Shown: positions 1 to 6,865 of the stretch, piece after piece
Layout: every line of letters starts with the position of its first letter
Numbering within the stretch: the first letter of the stretch is position 1
Assembly (NCBI GenBank): GCA_030038955.1
Contig: JASHQV010000249.1
Location: forward strand, 1 to 8,189
Source of the DNA: Solirubrobacteraceae bacterium
GTDB lineage: Bacteria > Actinomycetota > Thermoleophilia > Solirubrobacterales > Solirubrobacteraceae
Direction of reading: 5' to 3'
DNA: 8,189 nt
Translations under genes and position numbers: made by a program
Notes under the pieces: model-generated
The model's database searches: none
Seen by the model: the letters and a program-made list of their open reading frames with translations, nothing else
What the model was told of the DNA's origin: nothing

Positions 1-147
1 GCCGAGCAGTTGCTGGAGCGGGTGTGGGACGAGCATGTCGATCCGTTCACCAACGTCGTCCGGATGACGGTCATGACCCTACGCCGAAAGTTGGGTGAGC
101 CACCGCTGATCGAGACCGTGATCGGCGTCGGATACCGGTTGATCTGA
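1..147 (+). CDS. OmpR-family response regulator, C-terminal end (partial)
   Basis: Only the last 48 codons of this DNA-binding response regulator lie in the window; the receiver domain is upstream. The visible part is the second half of an OmpR/PhoB winged helix: LLERVWDEHVDPFTNVV is the start of the recognition helix region, LRRKLGEPP is the end of that helix, and IETVIGVGYRLI is the C-terminal beta-hairpin wing. The usual TVRGVGYRL of the family reads TVIGVGYRL here, so the wing Arg that often contacts DNA is replaced by Ile. The stop codon shares one base with the start of the sensor kinase (TGATG), so the two are almost certainly co-translated and form a cognate pair. Its likely targets are its own operon and the transporter genes downstream, which is inference from position. 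The family assignment is firm. Confidence 0.9.
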   Translation, partial: AEQLLERVWDEHVDPFTNVVRMTVMTLRRKLGEPPLIETVIGVGYRLI

Positions 148-1412
148 TGCCGGCCCGCACGATCCGCCTGCGCCTGACGCTCACCTACGGGATCGTGTTC
201 CTGCTGACCGGTGCCGTGCTGCTGACGATCGGCTACCTGCTGGTGCGCCACAACCTCGAGGCTCGCCCGAATTTGCGGGCCGAGCTCAAGCGGCTTGGCC
301 TACCCACAGGCCCTGGCCAGTCGACGAATCCATTCCGCGCGGGAAGCGCGTTCCAAGGGGACGGTGGATTCGGCAATGCCGCCGCCAACACCAACTTCGG
401 GCCAGGGTCGTTCGGCCGCGAGGTGTTCAACACCGCGCGGGCGCAGCTGGCCGACCAGGCGCTGCACCGGCTGGCAATCGAGTACGTCCTGGCGCTGCTG
501 GCGATGACCGGCGTATCGGTTGCCGCCGGCTGGCTGCTGGCTGGCCGGGCGCTGGCGCCGCTGCGGGCGATCACCGCGACCGCTCGCCGGGTCTCGAGCC
601 GGAACCTGGGGGAGCGGATCGCGCTGCAGGGTCCGTCCGACGAGCTCAGGGAGCTGGCCGACACATTCGACGGGATGCTGTCGCGGCTGGACGCCGCGTT
701 CGCCAGCCAGCGCCACTTCGTCGCCAACGCCTCGCACGAGCTGCGCACGCCGTTGGCGATCATGCGCACCGAGCTGGATGTCGCGCTCGCCGACCCCGAC
801 GCGAGCGCCGACGAGCTGCGGACGATGGGCGAAGCGGTCAGAGAGACGATCGACCGCAGCGAGGGGCTGATCGAGGCGCTGCTGATGCTCGCCCGGAGCG
901 AGGCGATCAGCGGCCGCGAGGAGCCCGTCAACCTAACCGAGCTCGTGGCCGCGTGCGTGACCGACCTGCGCGCCCGTGCCGAGGAGGCACAGGTGGAGTT
1001 GCAGGCCGACTTGCGGCCGGCGCTGGTTGTCGGCGAGCGGAGCCTGCTCGAGCGAATGATCGCCAACCTGCTCGACAACGGAATCCGTCACAACGTCGCC
1101 GGTGGTCACCTTGGGGTGACCACCGGTAGCTCCGCGGGCAAGGCCCAGCTGGTCGTCAGCAACGGTGGGCAGGTGATCGACCCTGAGCGCGCAGCCGAGC
1201 TGACCGAGCCGTTCCGCCGCCTGAGTCGCAACACGGCTGGCTTCGGACTGGGGCTGTCGATCGTGCGCTCCGTGGCCGAGGCCCACCACGGCTCGGTTTC
1301 GGTCGAGGCGCCCGAAACCGGCGGCTTGAAGGTTCGGGTGACGCTCCCGGCAGGCTCCGCGCCGTTCGAGGTTGGAGTTTCGAGAAGGCAGCGCGCGCTT
1401 ACGAAGAGCTGA
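147..1412 (+). CDS. OmpR/CutS-class sensor histidine kinase
   Basis: A 421-residue membrane histidine kinase that would autophosphorylate and pass phosphate to the regulator encoded just upstream. Segments in order: TM helix about 12-33; outer loop about 34-108; TM helix about 109-133; HAMP linker about 133-186; HisKA dimerisation helix with H-box ASHELRTP (phospho-acceptor His197); N-box ANLLDNGIRHN (306-316); degenerate G1 box; G2 box GFGLGLSIV (365-373). In G1 the normal DxGxG Asp is Asn339 and the last Gly is Val343 (SNGGQVIDP). A similar change is common in actinobacterial CutS-like kinases, so activity is still likely. The outer loop is about 75 residues, rich in Gly, Asn and Phe, and resembles no PAS or Cache domain. 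Start ATG overlaps the regulator stop by one base. No Shine-Dalgarno is evident, which fits translational coupling. The signal sensed is unknown. Confidence 0.93.
   Translation: MPARTIRLRLTLTYGIVFLLTGAVLLTIGYLLVRHNLEARPNLRAELKRLGLPTGPGQSTNPFRAGSAFQGDGGFGNAAANTNFGPGSFGREVFNTARAQLADQALHRLAIEYVLALLAMTGVSVAAGWLLAGRALAPLRAITATARRVSSRNLGERIALQGPSDELRELADTFDGMLSRLDAAFASQRHFVANASHELRTPLAIMRTELDVALADPDASADELRTMGEAVRETIDRSEGLIEALLMLARSEAISGREEPVNLTELVAACVTDLRARAEEAQVELQADLRPALVVGERSLLERMIANLLDNGIRHNVAGGHLGVTTGSSAGKAQLVVSNGGQVIDPERAAELTEPFRRLSRNTAGFGLGLSIVRSVAEAHHGSVSVEAPETGGLKVRVTLPAGSAPFEVGVSRRQRALTKS
1099..1126 (+). repeat. 12-bp perfect inverted repeat inside the kinase gene
   Basis: CCGGTGGTCACC (1099-1110) is followed by TTGG and then by its exact reverse complement (1115-1126). 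As RNA this is a 12-bp GC-rich stem with a 4-base loop. It lies in the coding region for residues about 318-327, just after the N-box, a variable stretch between conserved ATPase motifs. There is no T-run, so it is not a standard intrinsic terminator. It may be chance in GC-rich code, a protein-binding dyad, or an mRNA structure that tunes expression between the kinase and the downstream genes. Confidence 0.6.
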
Positions 1413-1523
1413 CAGCCGTCTCGCTACAAAGGTTCCGGTCCAGAGCCGTCGCGGCTGCGCGCGTGGGTGCGCGAACCGCCTCGGGTAACCCGACTCACGC
1501 CAGGTTCCACCACCAGTCCTCTT
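1413..1523 (+). promoter_or_regulatory. Kinase-adaptor gap with a 13-bp dyad
   Basis: This is the largest gap within the cluster (111 bases) and the natural place for a second promoter driving the transporter genes. It holds an odd-length perfect palindrome TCGGGTAACCCGA (1481-1493), a short AGCCG-TCG-CGGCT hairpin (1444-1456) and two GGTTCC copies (1431-1436, 1503-1508). I see no convincing -10/-35 pair. An operator for the cognate regulator is possible but unproven. Part of the gap would be coding if the adaptor started at the in-frame GTG at 1467. Confidence 0.3.
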
Positions 1524-3121
1524 ATGCAACGCCGCAAGCACAGCCCCAGTAGCCCGTGGTACCTCTATGTCTTCGCCGCCGCAGCGGCGGCGATGATCGC
1601 GCTCGGGATCACCCAGATTGGGCCTCCGACCAGCTCCGCCCGGGTCTCCCGCGAGGTCGAGGAGGCGGAGAACGGAGTCGTCCAGTCCTCCGTGTCGGGG
1701 ACCGGCAACGTCGAGGCCGCCACCGACGAGACCGTGAACTTCGCCACCAGCGGGACGCTGCAGAGCGTCTACGTGAGCGTCGGCGAGCACGTCCACAAGG
1801 GACAGCTGCTGGCGACGCTCGATCCGTCGTCGGCCGAGCTGTCACTGAAGGAGGCAAAGGCCAGCCTGGCTGCCGCCAAGGACAACCTCAAGGCCGCCGA
1901 GGACGGGACCTCGAGCTCCTCGGGCGACTCGGACGCGACCTCGCTCGACGACGTCTCCGATACGACCGACTTCGTCGACTACACGTCGGCGAAGACCTCG
2001 ACGTCCACGACGCCCACGACGACGACCACGACCACGACGCCGACAACGACAACGACAACGCCAACGACCACGACGCCGACCAAGCCGAAGTCGAAGTCGA
2101 AGCCAGGCAAGGGAGCGACGAAGCCGGGGAGCAGCACGACCGGCTCGACCACCGGAACCACGGGCGTCGGAACCACTGGCACCGGCAGCACCGGCACGGG
2201 CAGCACCGGCTCGACTGGCAGTGGCACGACCACCACGTCTGCGTCCGAGATCGCCTCGGCGAAGGCATCGGTCGACAGCGCCAAGGCCAACGTTGACTCG
2301 GCCGAGCAGGAAGTGGCGGACACGAAGCTGTACGCGCCGGTCAGCGGCACGATCGCATCGTTGGAGAGCGTCAGCCCGGGTCAGTCGATCTCGGGCACCA
2401 GCTCCAGCAACTCCTCGGACGACGACTCGAGCTCGGACCAGGGCTCGAGCTCGACCGGCAGCTCCGGCGCGGAGACCGCCGGCAGCCTCGGATCGTCCTC
2501 GTCGAGCTCGAGCTCCAGCAGCTCGGGGTTTGCCGAGATCGTCAACTCGGGCACGCTGACGATGACGGTCGCGCTCAGCGAGTCGGACATCAGCTCGGTC
2601 AAGGTGGGGCAGGCGGCGACGGTCTCGATGGATGCACTCAGCGGCGTCGAGCTGGGCGCCCACGTGACCTCGATCTCGCCGCTGGCGACCACCAGCGACG
2701 ACGTCGTCTCCTACGACGTGACGCTGACGCTGGACCAGACCAACGCCAAGGTCCGGCCGGGGATGAGCGCATCGGCGACGATCATCACCGCCCAGGCCCA
2801 GGGCGTGACCGTCCCCAACGACGCGATCACCGGAACCGGGTCGAATGGCAGCGTACGGGTGCAGGCCAACGGCAAGACCGTCACAAAGCAGGTCGTCGTC
2901 GGCCTGCGCGGCAGCAGCCGTAGCGTGATCCTCAGCGGCCTGCGGGCCGGCCAGGACGTGGTCGTCACGATCACGCTGCCGGCGCTGGGAACGACCAGCA
3001 CGACCTCCTCGTCGTCGAGTACCGGCACGCTTGGGACATCTGGGTTCGGCGCGAGAACCTTCGGTGGCGGCGGCTTTCCCGGCGGCGGCTTTCCCGGCGG
3101 CGGCTTCGCGGGAGGTGGCTG

Positions 3122-3122
<1 letters not shown>
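1524..3122 (+). CDS. MacA/HlyD-type ABC exporter adaptor with low-complexity linkers
   Basis: A 532-residue membrane-fusion adaptor, the extracytoplasmic partner of the ATPase/permease encoded next. Order: basic N-terminus, TM anchor about 12-30; first lipoyl half about 66-100 (GTLQSVYVSVGEHVHKGQLL); helix 1 about 102-127; low-complexity Thr/Pro/Lys/Gly/Ser linker about 158-239; helix 2 about 240-266; second lipoyl half about 268-290 (LYAPVSGTIASLESVSPGQ); Ser/Asp linker 291-335; beta-barrel and membrane-proximal domains about 336-485; Ser/Thr then Gly-Phe-Pro tail to the end. Typical MacA proteins are under 400 residues; the excess is linker. The 111-base gap separates it from the kinase, while its stop overlaps the ATPase start (TGATG). 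I chose ATG 1524 because it puts MQRRK directly before the TM helix; GTG 1467 would add 19 residues. Neither has a clear Shine-Dalgarno. Substrate unknown. Confidence 0.87.
1995..2240 (+). repeat. Thr/Pro/Gly low-complexity coding repeat in adaptor
   Basis: About 82 codons of degenerate ACG/ACC/ACA runs. First come Thr-Pro stretches (1995-2081), then a Lys/Ser/Pro patch, then Gly-Thr-Ser repeats such as TGTGSTGTGSTGS. The segment lies between the two helices of the adaptor hairpin. Thr/Pro-rich linkers of this kind are known as extended wall-spanning or O-glycosylated spacers in actinobacterial secreted proteins; that role here is inferred. Confidence 0.8.
2394..2528 (+). repeat. Ser/Asp low-complexity coding repeat in adaptor
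   Basis: About 45 codons, largely Ser with a central acidic patch (DDDSSSD) and a final run of roughly eleven Ser encoded by mixed TCG/TCC/AGC codons. It sits directly after the second lipoyl half-motif and before the beta-barrel, where ordinary adaptors have only a short turn. The mixed synonymous codons argue for selected protein composition rather than recent slippage. Confidence 0.75.
3066..3119 (+). repeat. 15-bp tandem repeat encoding the GGGFP tail of the adaptor
   Basis: Unit GGCGGCGGCTTTCCC occurs at 3066-3080 and 3081-3095, with an imperfect third copy at 3096-3110 (last six bases TTCGCG), then GGAGGTGGC and the stop codon. It encodes GGGFP-GGGFP-GGGFA-GGG. The near-identical bases mean the array could vary in copy number between strains. 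Confidence 0.85.
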
Positions 3123-4011
<889 letters not shown>

Positions 4012-4015
<4 letters not shown>

Positions 4016-5250
4016 GCGGCGCGGTCCGGATCGCCCTGTCGGGGCTGGCCGCTAACAAGCTCAGGTCGGGGCTGACGATACTCGGCCTGATGATCGGCGT
4101 CGGCTCGGTGATCGTGCTGGTGTCCGTCGGCACCGGCTCCTCGTCGGCGGTCGAGGCCCAGATCAACTCGCTTGGATCCAACCTTCTGACGGTCTCCTCA
4201 ACGACCGGCCTGGGCGGTCTCGCCTTCGGCGGTGGCGGTGGCGGTGGCGGAACCAGCAGTAGCACCGGTCTCACGCTGGCCGATGCCGACGCGCTCGAGA
4301 ATCATTTCGAGGCGCCCGACGTCAAGGCCGTCGCGCCGGTCGTGCAGGCGGAGGACGTCACGCTGACGTACGGCAGCACCACCTACGAACCCGACTCGTT
4401 CGTCGGCAGCACGGCGGCTTACAAGTCCGCCCGCGACTACACGATGGCGGAGGGCTCCTGGTTCACGAAAGCCGACGAGACAAACCACAGCCGCGTGCTG
4501 GTGATCGGCCCGACCGTCGATCAGGAGCTGTTCGGCGGCGGCGACCCGGTCGACGACACGGTCGAGGTGAACGGCACCGCGTTCACGGTGATCGGAGTTA
4601 CGGCCTCGAAGGGATCGAACGGCACCACCAACGAGGACGACGTGGCGATAGCGCCGCTGACCGCCACCGAGGACACGCTGACCGGCTACGGCAACCTCAA
4701 CGAGATCCTCGTTCAGTCGACCTCGGCAAGCTCGCTGGGCGCCGCCCAGACCGAGGTCACCGACATTCTCAATCAGCTCGATCCTCCATCGGCATCGAAC
4801 GATGACGAAAGCAACTTCGAGGTGGAGAATGAGAGCTCGATCGTAAGCGCATCGACGTCGAGCTCGAAGGTGTTCACGACGCTGCTCGGCGAGGTCGCTG
4901 CGATCTCACTGCTGGTCGGCGGGATCGGCGTGATGAACATCATGCTCGTTTCGGTGACGGAGCGCACGCGCGAGATCGGGATCCGCAAGGCCGTCGGTGC
5001 CCGCCGCTCCGACATCCTCATCCAGTTCCTCGTCGAGGCGGTGCTGGTGTCGCTGTTCGGCGGCATCGCCGGCGTGCTTGCGGGCGTGATCGGCAGCCAG
5101 TTCAGGATTGCCGGCGTCACCCCCGTGATCGCCCCCTACTCGATCATCCTGGCGTTCGGCGCGGCGCTGCTGGTGGGCCTGTTCTTCGGCACCTATCCGG
5201 CCGGTCGCGCTGCGGCCATGCGCCCGATCGACGCCCTGCGATTCGAATGA
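4012..5250 (+). CDS. MacB/FtsX-type ABC transporter permease
   Basis: A 412-residue membrane subunit of the mechanotransmission (type VII) ABC class. TM1 about 20-40 follows the amphipathic ALSGLAANKLRSGLTILGLM typical of MacB_PCD. An outer domain spans about 41-285 with a Gly8 run at 73-80. The FtsX core then gives TM2 about 290-315, the cytoplasmic coupling segment TERTREIGIRKAVGAR (316-331), TM3 about 337-360 and TM4 about 376-394, ending in RPIDALRFE as MacB-like permeases do. One four-TM subunit per gene implies a homodimer with two copies of the ATPase. The start is GTG within GTGA, overlapping the ATPase stop, and its stop overlaps an ATG (ATGA). No TolC gene is in view. Such pairs export peptides, lipids or antibiotics, or transmit force to envelope partners; the substrate cannot be read from the sequence. 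Confidence 0.94.
4228..4251 (+). repeat. GGCGGT simple repeat (Gly run in permease)
   Basis: Three full GGCGGT hexamers followed by GGCGGA encode eight consecutive Gly (residues 73-80) just after TM1 in the predicted outer domain. The regular alternation of GGC and GGT is a candidate slippage site that keeps frame when it changes by multiples of three. Confidence 0.75.
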
Positions 5251-5292
5251 TCCCGAAGCGACTCGAAATGACCTCACAACCCCAGAGCGACC

Positions 5293-5298
5293 AGAGGA
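5293..5298 (+). promoter_or_regulatory. Shine-Dalgarno AGAGGA deciding the start at 5304
   Basis: AGAGGA lies five bases before ATG 5304 and is one of the few good ribosome-binding sites in the cluster. The in-frame ATGs at 5247 and 5268 have no comparable site, though the first could use coupling from the permease stop. Confidence 0.6.
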
Positions 5299-5303
5299 CC
5301 GCG

Positions 5304-5906
5304 ATGAACGCAACCACCTACGCCCAACCGGACGACGGCTGGGACGACTACGACGAGGACACCGGGGCGCTCTCCGGCCGCCCACGGCGGCGCTTCCTGA
5401 ACCGGTGGAGCGCGCTGCTGATGGCGCTGGTGCTGGGTGCGGTCGGCTTCTTCATCGGCGTGCGCGTCGAGAAGGGGCAGCTGTCGAGCTCGTCGACCGG
5501 GAATGGCGCGGCCGCTGCCTTCAGACGCCTGAGCGGCTCGGCGGCAGGCGGGACCGGAGGCGCCTCCAAAACCGGCGCAGCCGCCCGGTTCGGCGGGTTC
5601 GGAGCGGCCGGCGGCGCCACCATTGGAACCGTCGCGAGCGTCAACGGCCGCACGATCTACGTGACCGAGACCGGCGGCAACACCGTCAAGGTGAAGCTGT
5701 CCAGCGCCACGAAGCTGACCAAGTCAGAGACGGTCGGACGCAGCAAGATCAACCCCGGCGACAGCGTCGTGATCACCGGCGTCTCCGGCTCGCGCGGGAC
5801 GATCGACGCGACCAGCCTGAGCGACTCGGGCGCGTCATCGAGCACCAGTAGCACGAGCTCGTCGAGCAGCTCTTCCTCCGCCGTCAGCTCGCTGTTCGGT
5901 GGTTAG
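5304..5906 (+). CDS. Single-pass membrane protein with DUF5666-like outer domain
   Basis: A 200-residue protein of no assigned function. An acidic cytoplasmic head (DDGWDDYDED) is followed by RPRRR, a TM helix about 35-53, a Gly/Ala/Phe linker 65-105, a beta-rich domain about 105-172 (ATIGTVASVNGRTIYVTETG, NTVKVKLSSATKLTKS, GDSVVITGV) and a Ser-rich tail ending SSLFGG. The beta pattern, a small OB-like barrel of the kind called DUF5666, is often found outside the membrane; this match is by eye. I prefer ATG 5304 because AGAGGA at 5293-5298 is well placed. ATG 5247, which overlaps the permease stop (ATGA), and ATG 5268 are in frame and would add 19 or 12 residues. Its position directly behind the permease suggests an accessory subunit of the export complex. 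Confidence 0.8.
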   Translation: MNATTYAQPDDGWDDYDEDTGALSGRPRRRFLNRWSALLMALVLGAVGFFIGVRVEKGQLSSSSTGNGAAAAFRRLSGSAAGGTGGASKTGAAARFGGFGAAGGATIGTVASVNGRTIYVTETGGNTVKVKLSSATKLTKSETVGRSKINPGDSVVITGVSGSRGTIDATSLSDSGASSSTSSTSSSSSSSSAVSSLFGG

Positions 5907-5911
5907 CACCA

Positions 5912-5919
5912 AGAAAGGA
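5912..5919 (+). promoter_or_regulatory. Shine-Dalgarno for the lipoprotein start
   Basis: AGAAAGGA sits in the 22-base gap after the preceding stop codon, nine bases before GTG 5929. It supports that start over GTG 5899, which lies inside the preceding gene and lacks such a site. Confidence 0.6.
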
Positions 5920-5928
5920 CCCAGAACC

Positions 5929-6543
5929 GTGAACACCAAGCTTGTCCGCTCGCGACGCCCGCCGCTGGTCGGGCTCGCCCTGGCGGTGGCGCTGCTCGTC
6001 GCCGCCTGCGGCTCATCGTCCTCGAGCGGATCCACTCACACCTCAACGACTGCCTCGGTGAACAGCCGCACGAAGCTGGAGGCGTGTCTGAAGCAGCACG
6101 GCGTCAGCTTCCCGAAGCGAGCGGGTGCCGGCCAGGGCCAGTTCGGCGGCGCGCCTCCAGGCGGCGCGCCCGGAAGCGGCACCAACCCTGCCGGCCCCGG
6201 GACCACGCCGTCGGGCGGTGCGCCGGGCTTTAGCGGGTTCGGCAACTCCAAGTTCCGCACGGCGCTGAAGGACTGCGGCGCCAAGTTCGGTGGCTTCGCG
6301 GGTCGCGGCAACTTCAGGGGCGGGAACTTCCGGTCGCACTTCTCCGCCTCCACGCTGGCCGCGTTCAGCACCTGCGTAAAGAAGCACGGCTACACCCTGC
6401 CGAAGGCCAACACCTCGGGCAAAGGGCCGATCTTCCCGCGTTCGGTCGAGACCAACGCCAAGTTCAGAAAGGCCTCGGTGAAGTGCGCCAGCCTATTGCG
6501 TCCCTCGTTCGGCTCGGGGTCGAGCACTACGTCGAGTTCGTGA
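5929..6543 (+). CDS. Lipoprotein with a duplicated two-Cys module
   Basis: A 204-residue secreted lipoprotein. RSRR is followed by a hydrophobic stretch and lipobox LVAAC, giving lipidation at Cys27, then a Ser/Thr spacer. The mature part has two related units. Unit A has Cys53 in CLKQHGVSFPK and Cys116 in NSKFRTALKDCGAK; unit B has Cys149 in CVKKHGYTLPK and Cys186 in NAKFRKASVKCASLLRP. This C..HG..FP...F..A...C..L pattern matches, from memory, a widespread uncharacterised actinobacterial lipoprotein type (CM.SHGV..FP). The units are separated by Gly/Pro/Phe-rich sequence. GTG 5929 is chosen because AAAGGA at 5914-5919 precedes it by nine bases and it gives a normal signal peptide; GTG 5899 would add ten residues. 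Four mature Cys besides Cys27 could form two disulfides. Being last in the cluster, it may be a surface partner or ligand of the exporter or kinase. Confidence 0.85.
   Translation: MNTKLVRSRRPPLVGLALAVALLVAACGSSSSSGSTHTSTTASVNSRTKLEACLKQHGVSFPKRAGAGQGQFGGAPPGGAPGSGTNPAGPGTTPSGGAPGFSGFGNSKFRTALKDCGAKFGGFAGRGNFRGGNFRSHFSASTLAAFSTCVKKHGYTLPKANTSGKGPIFPRSVETNAKFRKASVKCASLLRPSFGSGSSTTSSS
6076..6285 (+). repeat. Lipoprotein unit A (Cys53-Cys116)
   Basis: This stretch codes for LEACLKQHGVSFPKR, a Gly/Pro-rich insert, and NSKFRTALKDCGAKF. It pairs with unit B downstream. The conserved ends match but the Gly/Pro insert makes unit A longer, so the duplication is old or the insert was gained later. Confidence 0.7.
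6364..6501 (+). repeat. Lipoprotein unit B (Cys149-Cys186)
   Basis: This stretch codes for FSTCVKKHGYTLPKAN, a short middle and NAKFRKASVKCASLLRP. Shared positions with unit A are Cys, Lys, His-Gly, Pro-Lys, Asn-x-Lys-Phe-Arg, Ala and the second Cys. Unit B is the more compact copy and closer to the single-unit form I recall from actinobacteria. Confidence 0.7.
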
Positions 6544-6614
6544 GCACCACCGCCCCGCAGATGCACGATCGGCCACAACGCGGCGATCCTTACGGGGAGC
6601 TGACGCGCTCAACC

Positions 6615-6634
6615 CTAAGCTGAGGCGTGCTTAG
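6615..6634 (+). terminator. Weak hairpin after the cluster, possible terminator
   Basis: CTAAGC (6615-6620), an 8-base loop and GCTTAG (6629-6634) form a 6-bp stem 72 bases past the lipoprotein stop. There is no T-run, so it is at best a weak or Rho-assisted end point. It is the best simple hairpin I can see between the cluster and aacS. Confidence 0.25.
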
Positions 6635-6775
6635 CGGAGTCGTAGGCTAGCCAGGCGCCGGACTGGGAACTCCCCGCATCCCGTGAGGCGGCGCCAGCCG
6701 GCTTGCGGCTCCGCGAGCCCACCAACGGGCCGCGCTGATCGCCACGTGGCCGTGCTCTCGGTGGACCGCTCGGCG

Positions 6776-6831
6776 CCGATTGGACGGGCCAGCCCTGCGC
6801 CAATCGGGTGGGCCCGTCCGGCGCCGATCGG
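6776..6831. promoter_or_regulatory. Three CCGATYGG boxes at exact 24-bp spacing
   Basis: CCGATTGG (6776-6783), its reverse complement CCAATCGG (6800-6807) and CCGATCGG (6824-6831) begin exactly 24 bp apart. Around them CGGCGCCGAT occurs directly repeated at 6771-6780 and 6819-6828, and GGACGGGCC (6782-6790) is inverted as GGCCCGTCC (6811-6819). The last box overlaps the large palindrome. This looks like a multi-site operator for the aacS promoter. Regulator identity is unknown. Confidence 0.45.
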
Positions 6832-6856
6832 GGATCAGCTGCAGCTGATCCCCGAT
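6827..6856. promoter_or_regulatory. Perfect 30-bp palindrome upstream of aacS, probable operator
   Basis: The half-site ATCGGGGATCAGCTG (6827-6841) is followed directly by its exact reverse complement (6842-6856) with no spacer and no mismatch. It ends nine bases before the aacS ATG, so it covers the promoter core or the 5' end of the transcript. Such long symmetric sites are typical of TetR-like or other dimeric repressors. As RNA it would have no free loop, and no T-run follows, so a terminator is unlikely. Confidence 0.6.
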
Positions 6857-6859
6857 ACT
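6854..6859 (+). promoter_or_regulatory. Candidate -10 element for a leaderless aacS transcript
   Basis: GATACT ends seven bases before the A of the aacS ATG, the distance expected if transcription starts at the start codon. No Shine-Dalgarno precedes that ATG, which agrees with leaderless mRNA, common in actinobacteria. No good -35 is seen. If right, the palindrome covers -35 to -10. Confidence 0.3.
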
Positions 6860-6865
6860 TCACGC

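Larger units (their letters stand above)
6544..6865. other. Intergenic region between lipoprotein and aacS
   Basis: There is no credible gene in these 322 bases. The first half has weak nested complementarity (CCCCG 6553-6557 with CGGGG 6593-6597, enclosing GATCG 6567-6571 with CGATC 6584-6588) and a small CTAAGC/GCTTAG hairpin. A 10-bp palindrome GCCACGTGGC lies at 6741-6750. The second half (6771-6856) is dense in inverted and direct repeats, listed separately. A minus-strand reading across 6615-6893 has no recognisable protein features. Confidence 0.7.

Noticed and set aside
233..1078. Long minus-strand open frame opposite the kinase gene
   Set aside because: Its Ser/Arg/Ala-rich product has no motifs, and the + strand kinase with all its conserved boxes explains the sequence; GC-rich code opens antisense frames.
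1467..1523. GTG 1467 as adaptor start
   Set aside because: It adds 19 residues (MREPPRVTRL...) before a normal basic N-terminus, with no Shine-Dalgarno; ATG 1524 is more natural, though not proven.
1995..2240. CRISPR-like or satellite array
   Set aside because: The repeats are in-frame degenerate Thr/Pro/Gly codons with no fixed repeat-spacer structure.
1842..2663. Minus-strand frames opposite the adaptor (Arg/Gly- or Val-rich products)
   Set aside because: They mirror the Thr/Ser codon repeats of the adaptor and show no protein-like composition.
5899..5928. GTG 5899 as lipoprotein start
   Set aside because: It lies inside the previous gene without a ribosome-binding site, while GTG 5929 has AGAAAGGA at proper distance and gives a standard signal peptide.
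6741..6750. 10-bp palindrome GCCACGTGGC as an operator
   Set aside because: Short GC-rich palindromes of this size are expected by chance, and it stands apart from the phased boxes.
6827..6856. The 30-bp palindrome as an intrinsic terminator for the upstream cluster
   Set aside because: It has no loop bases and no T-run, and lies almost 300 bases past the last stop and next to the aacS start.
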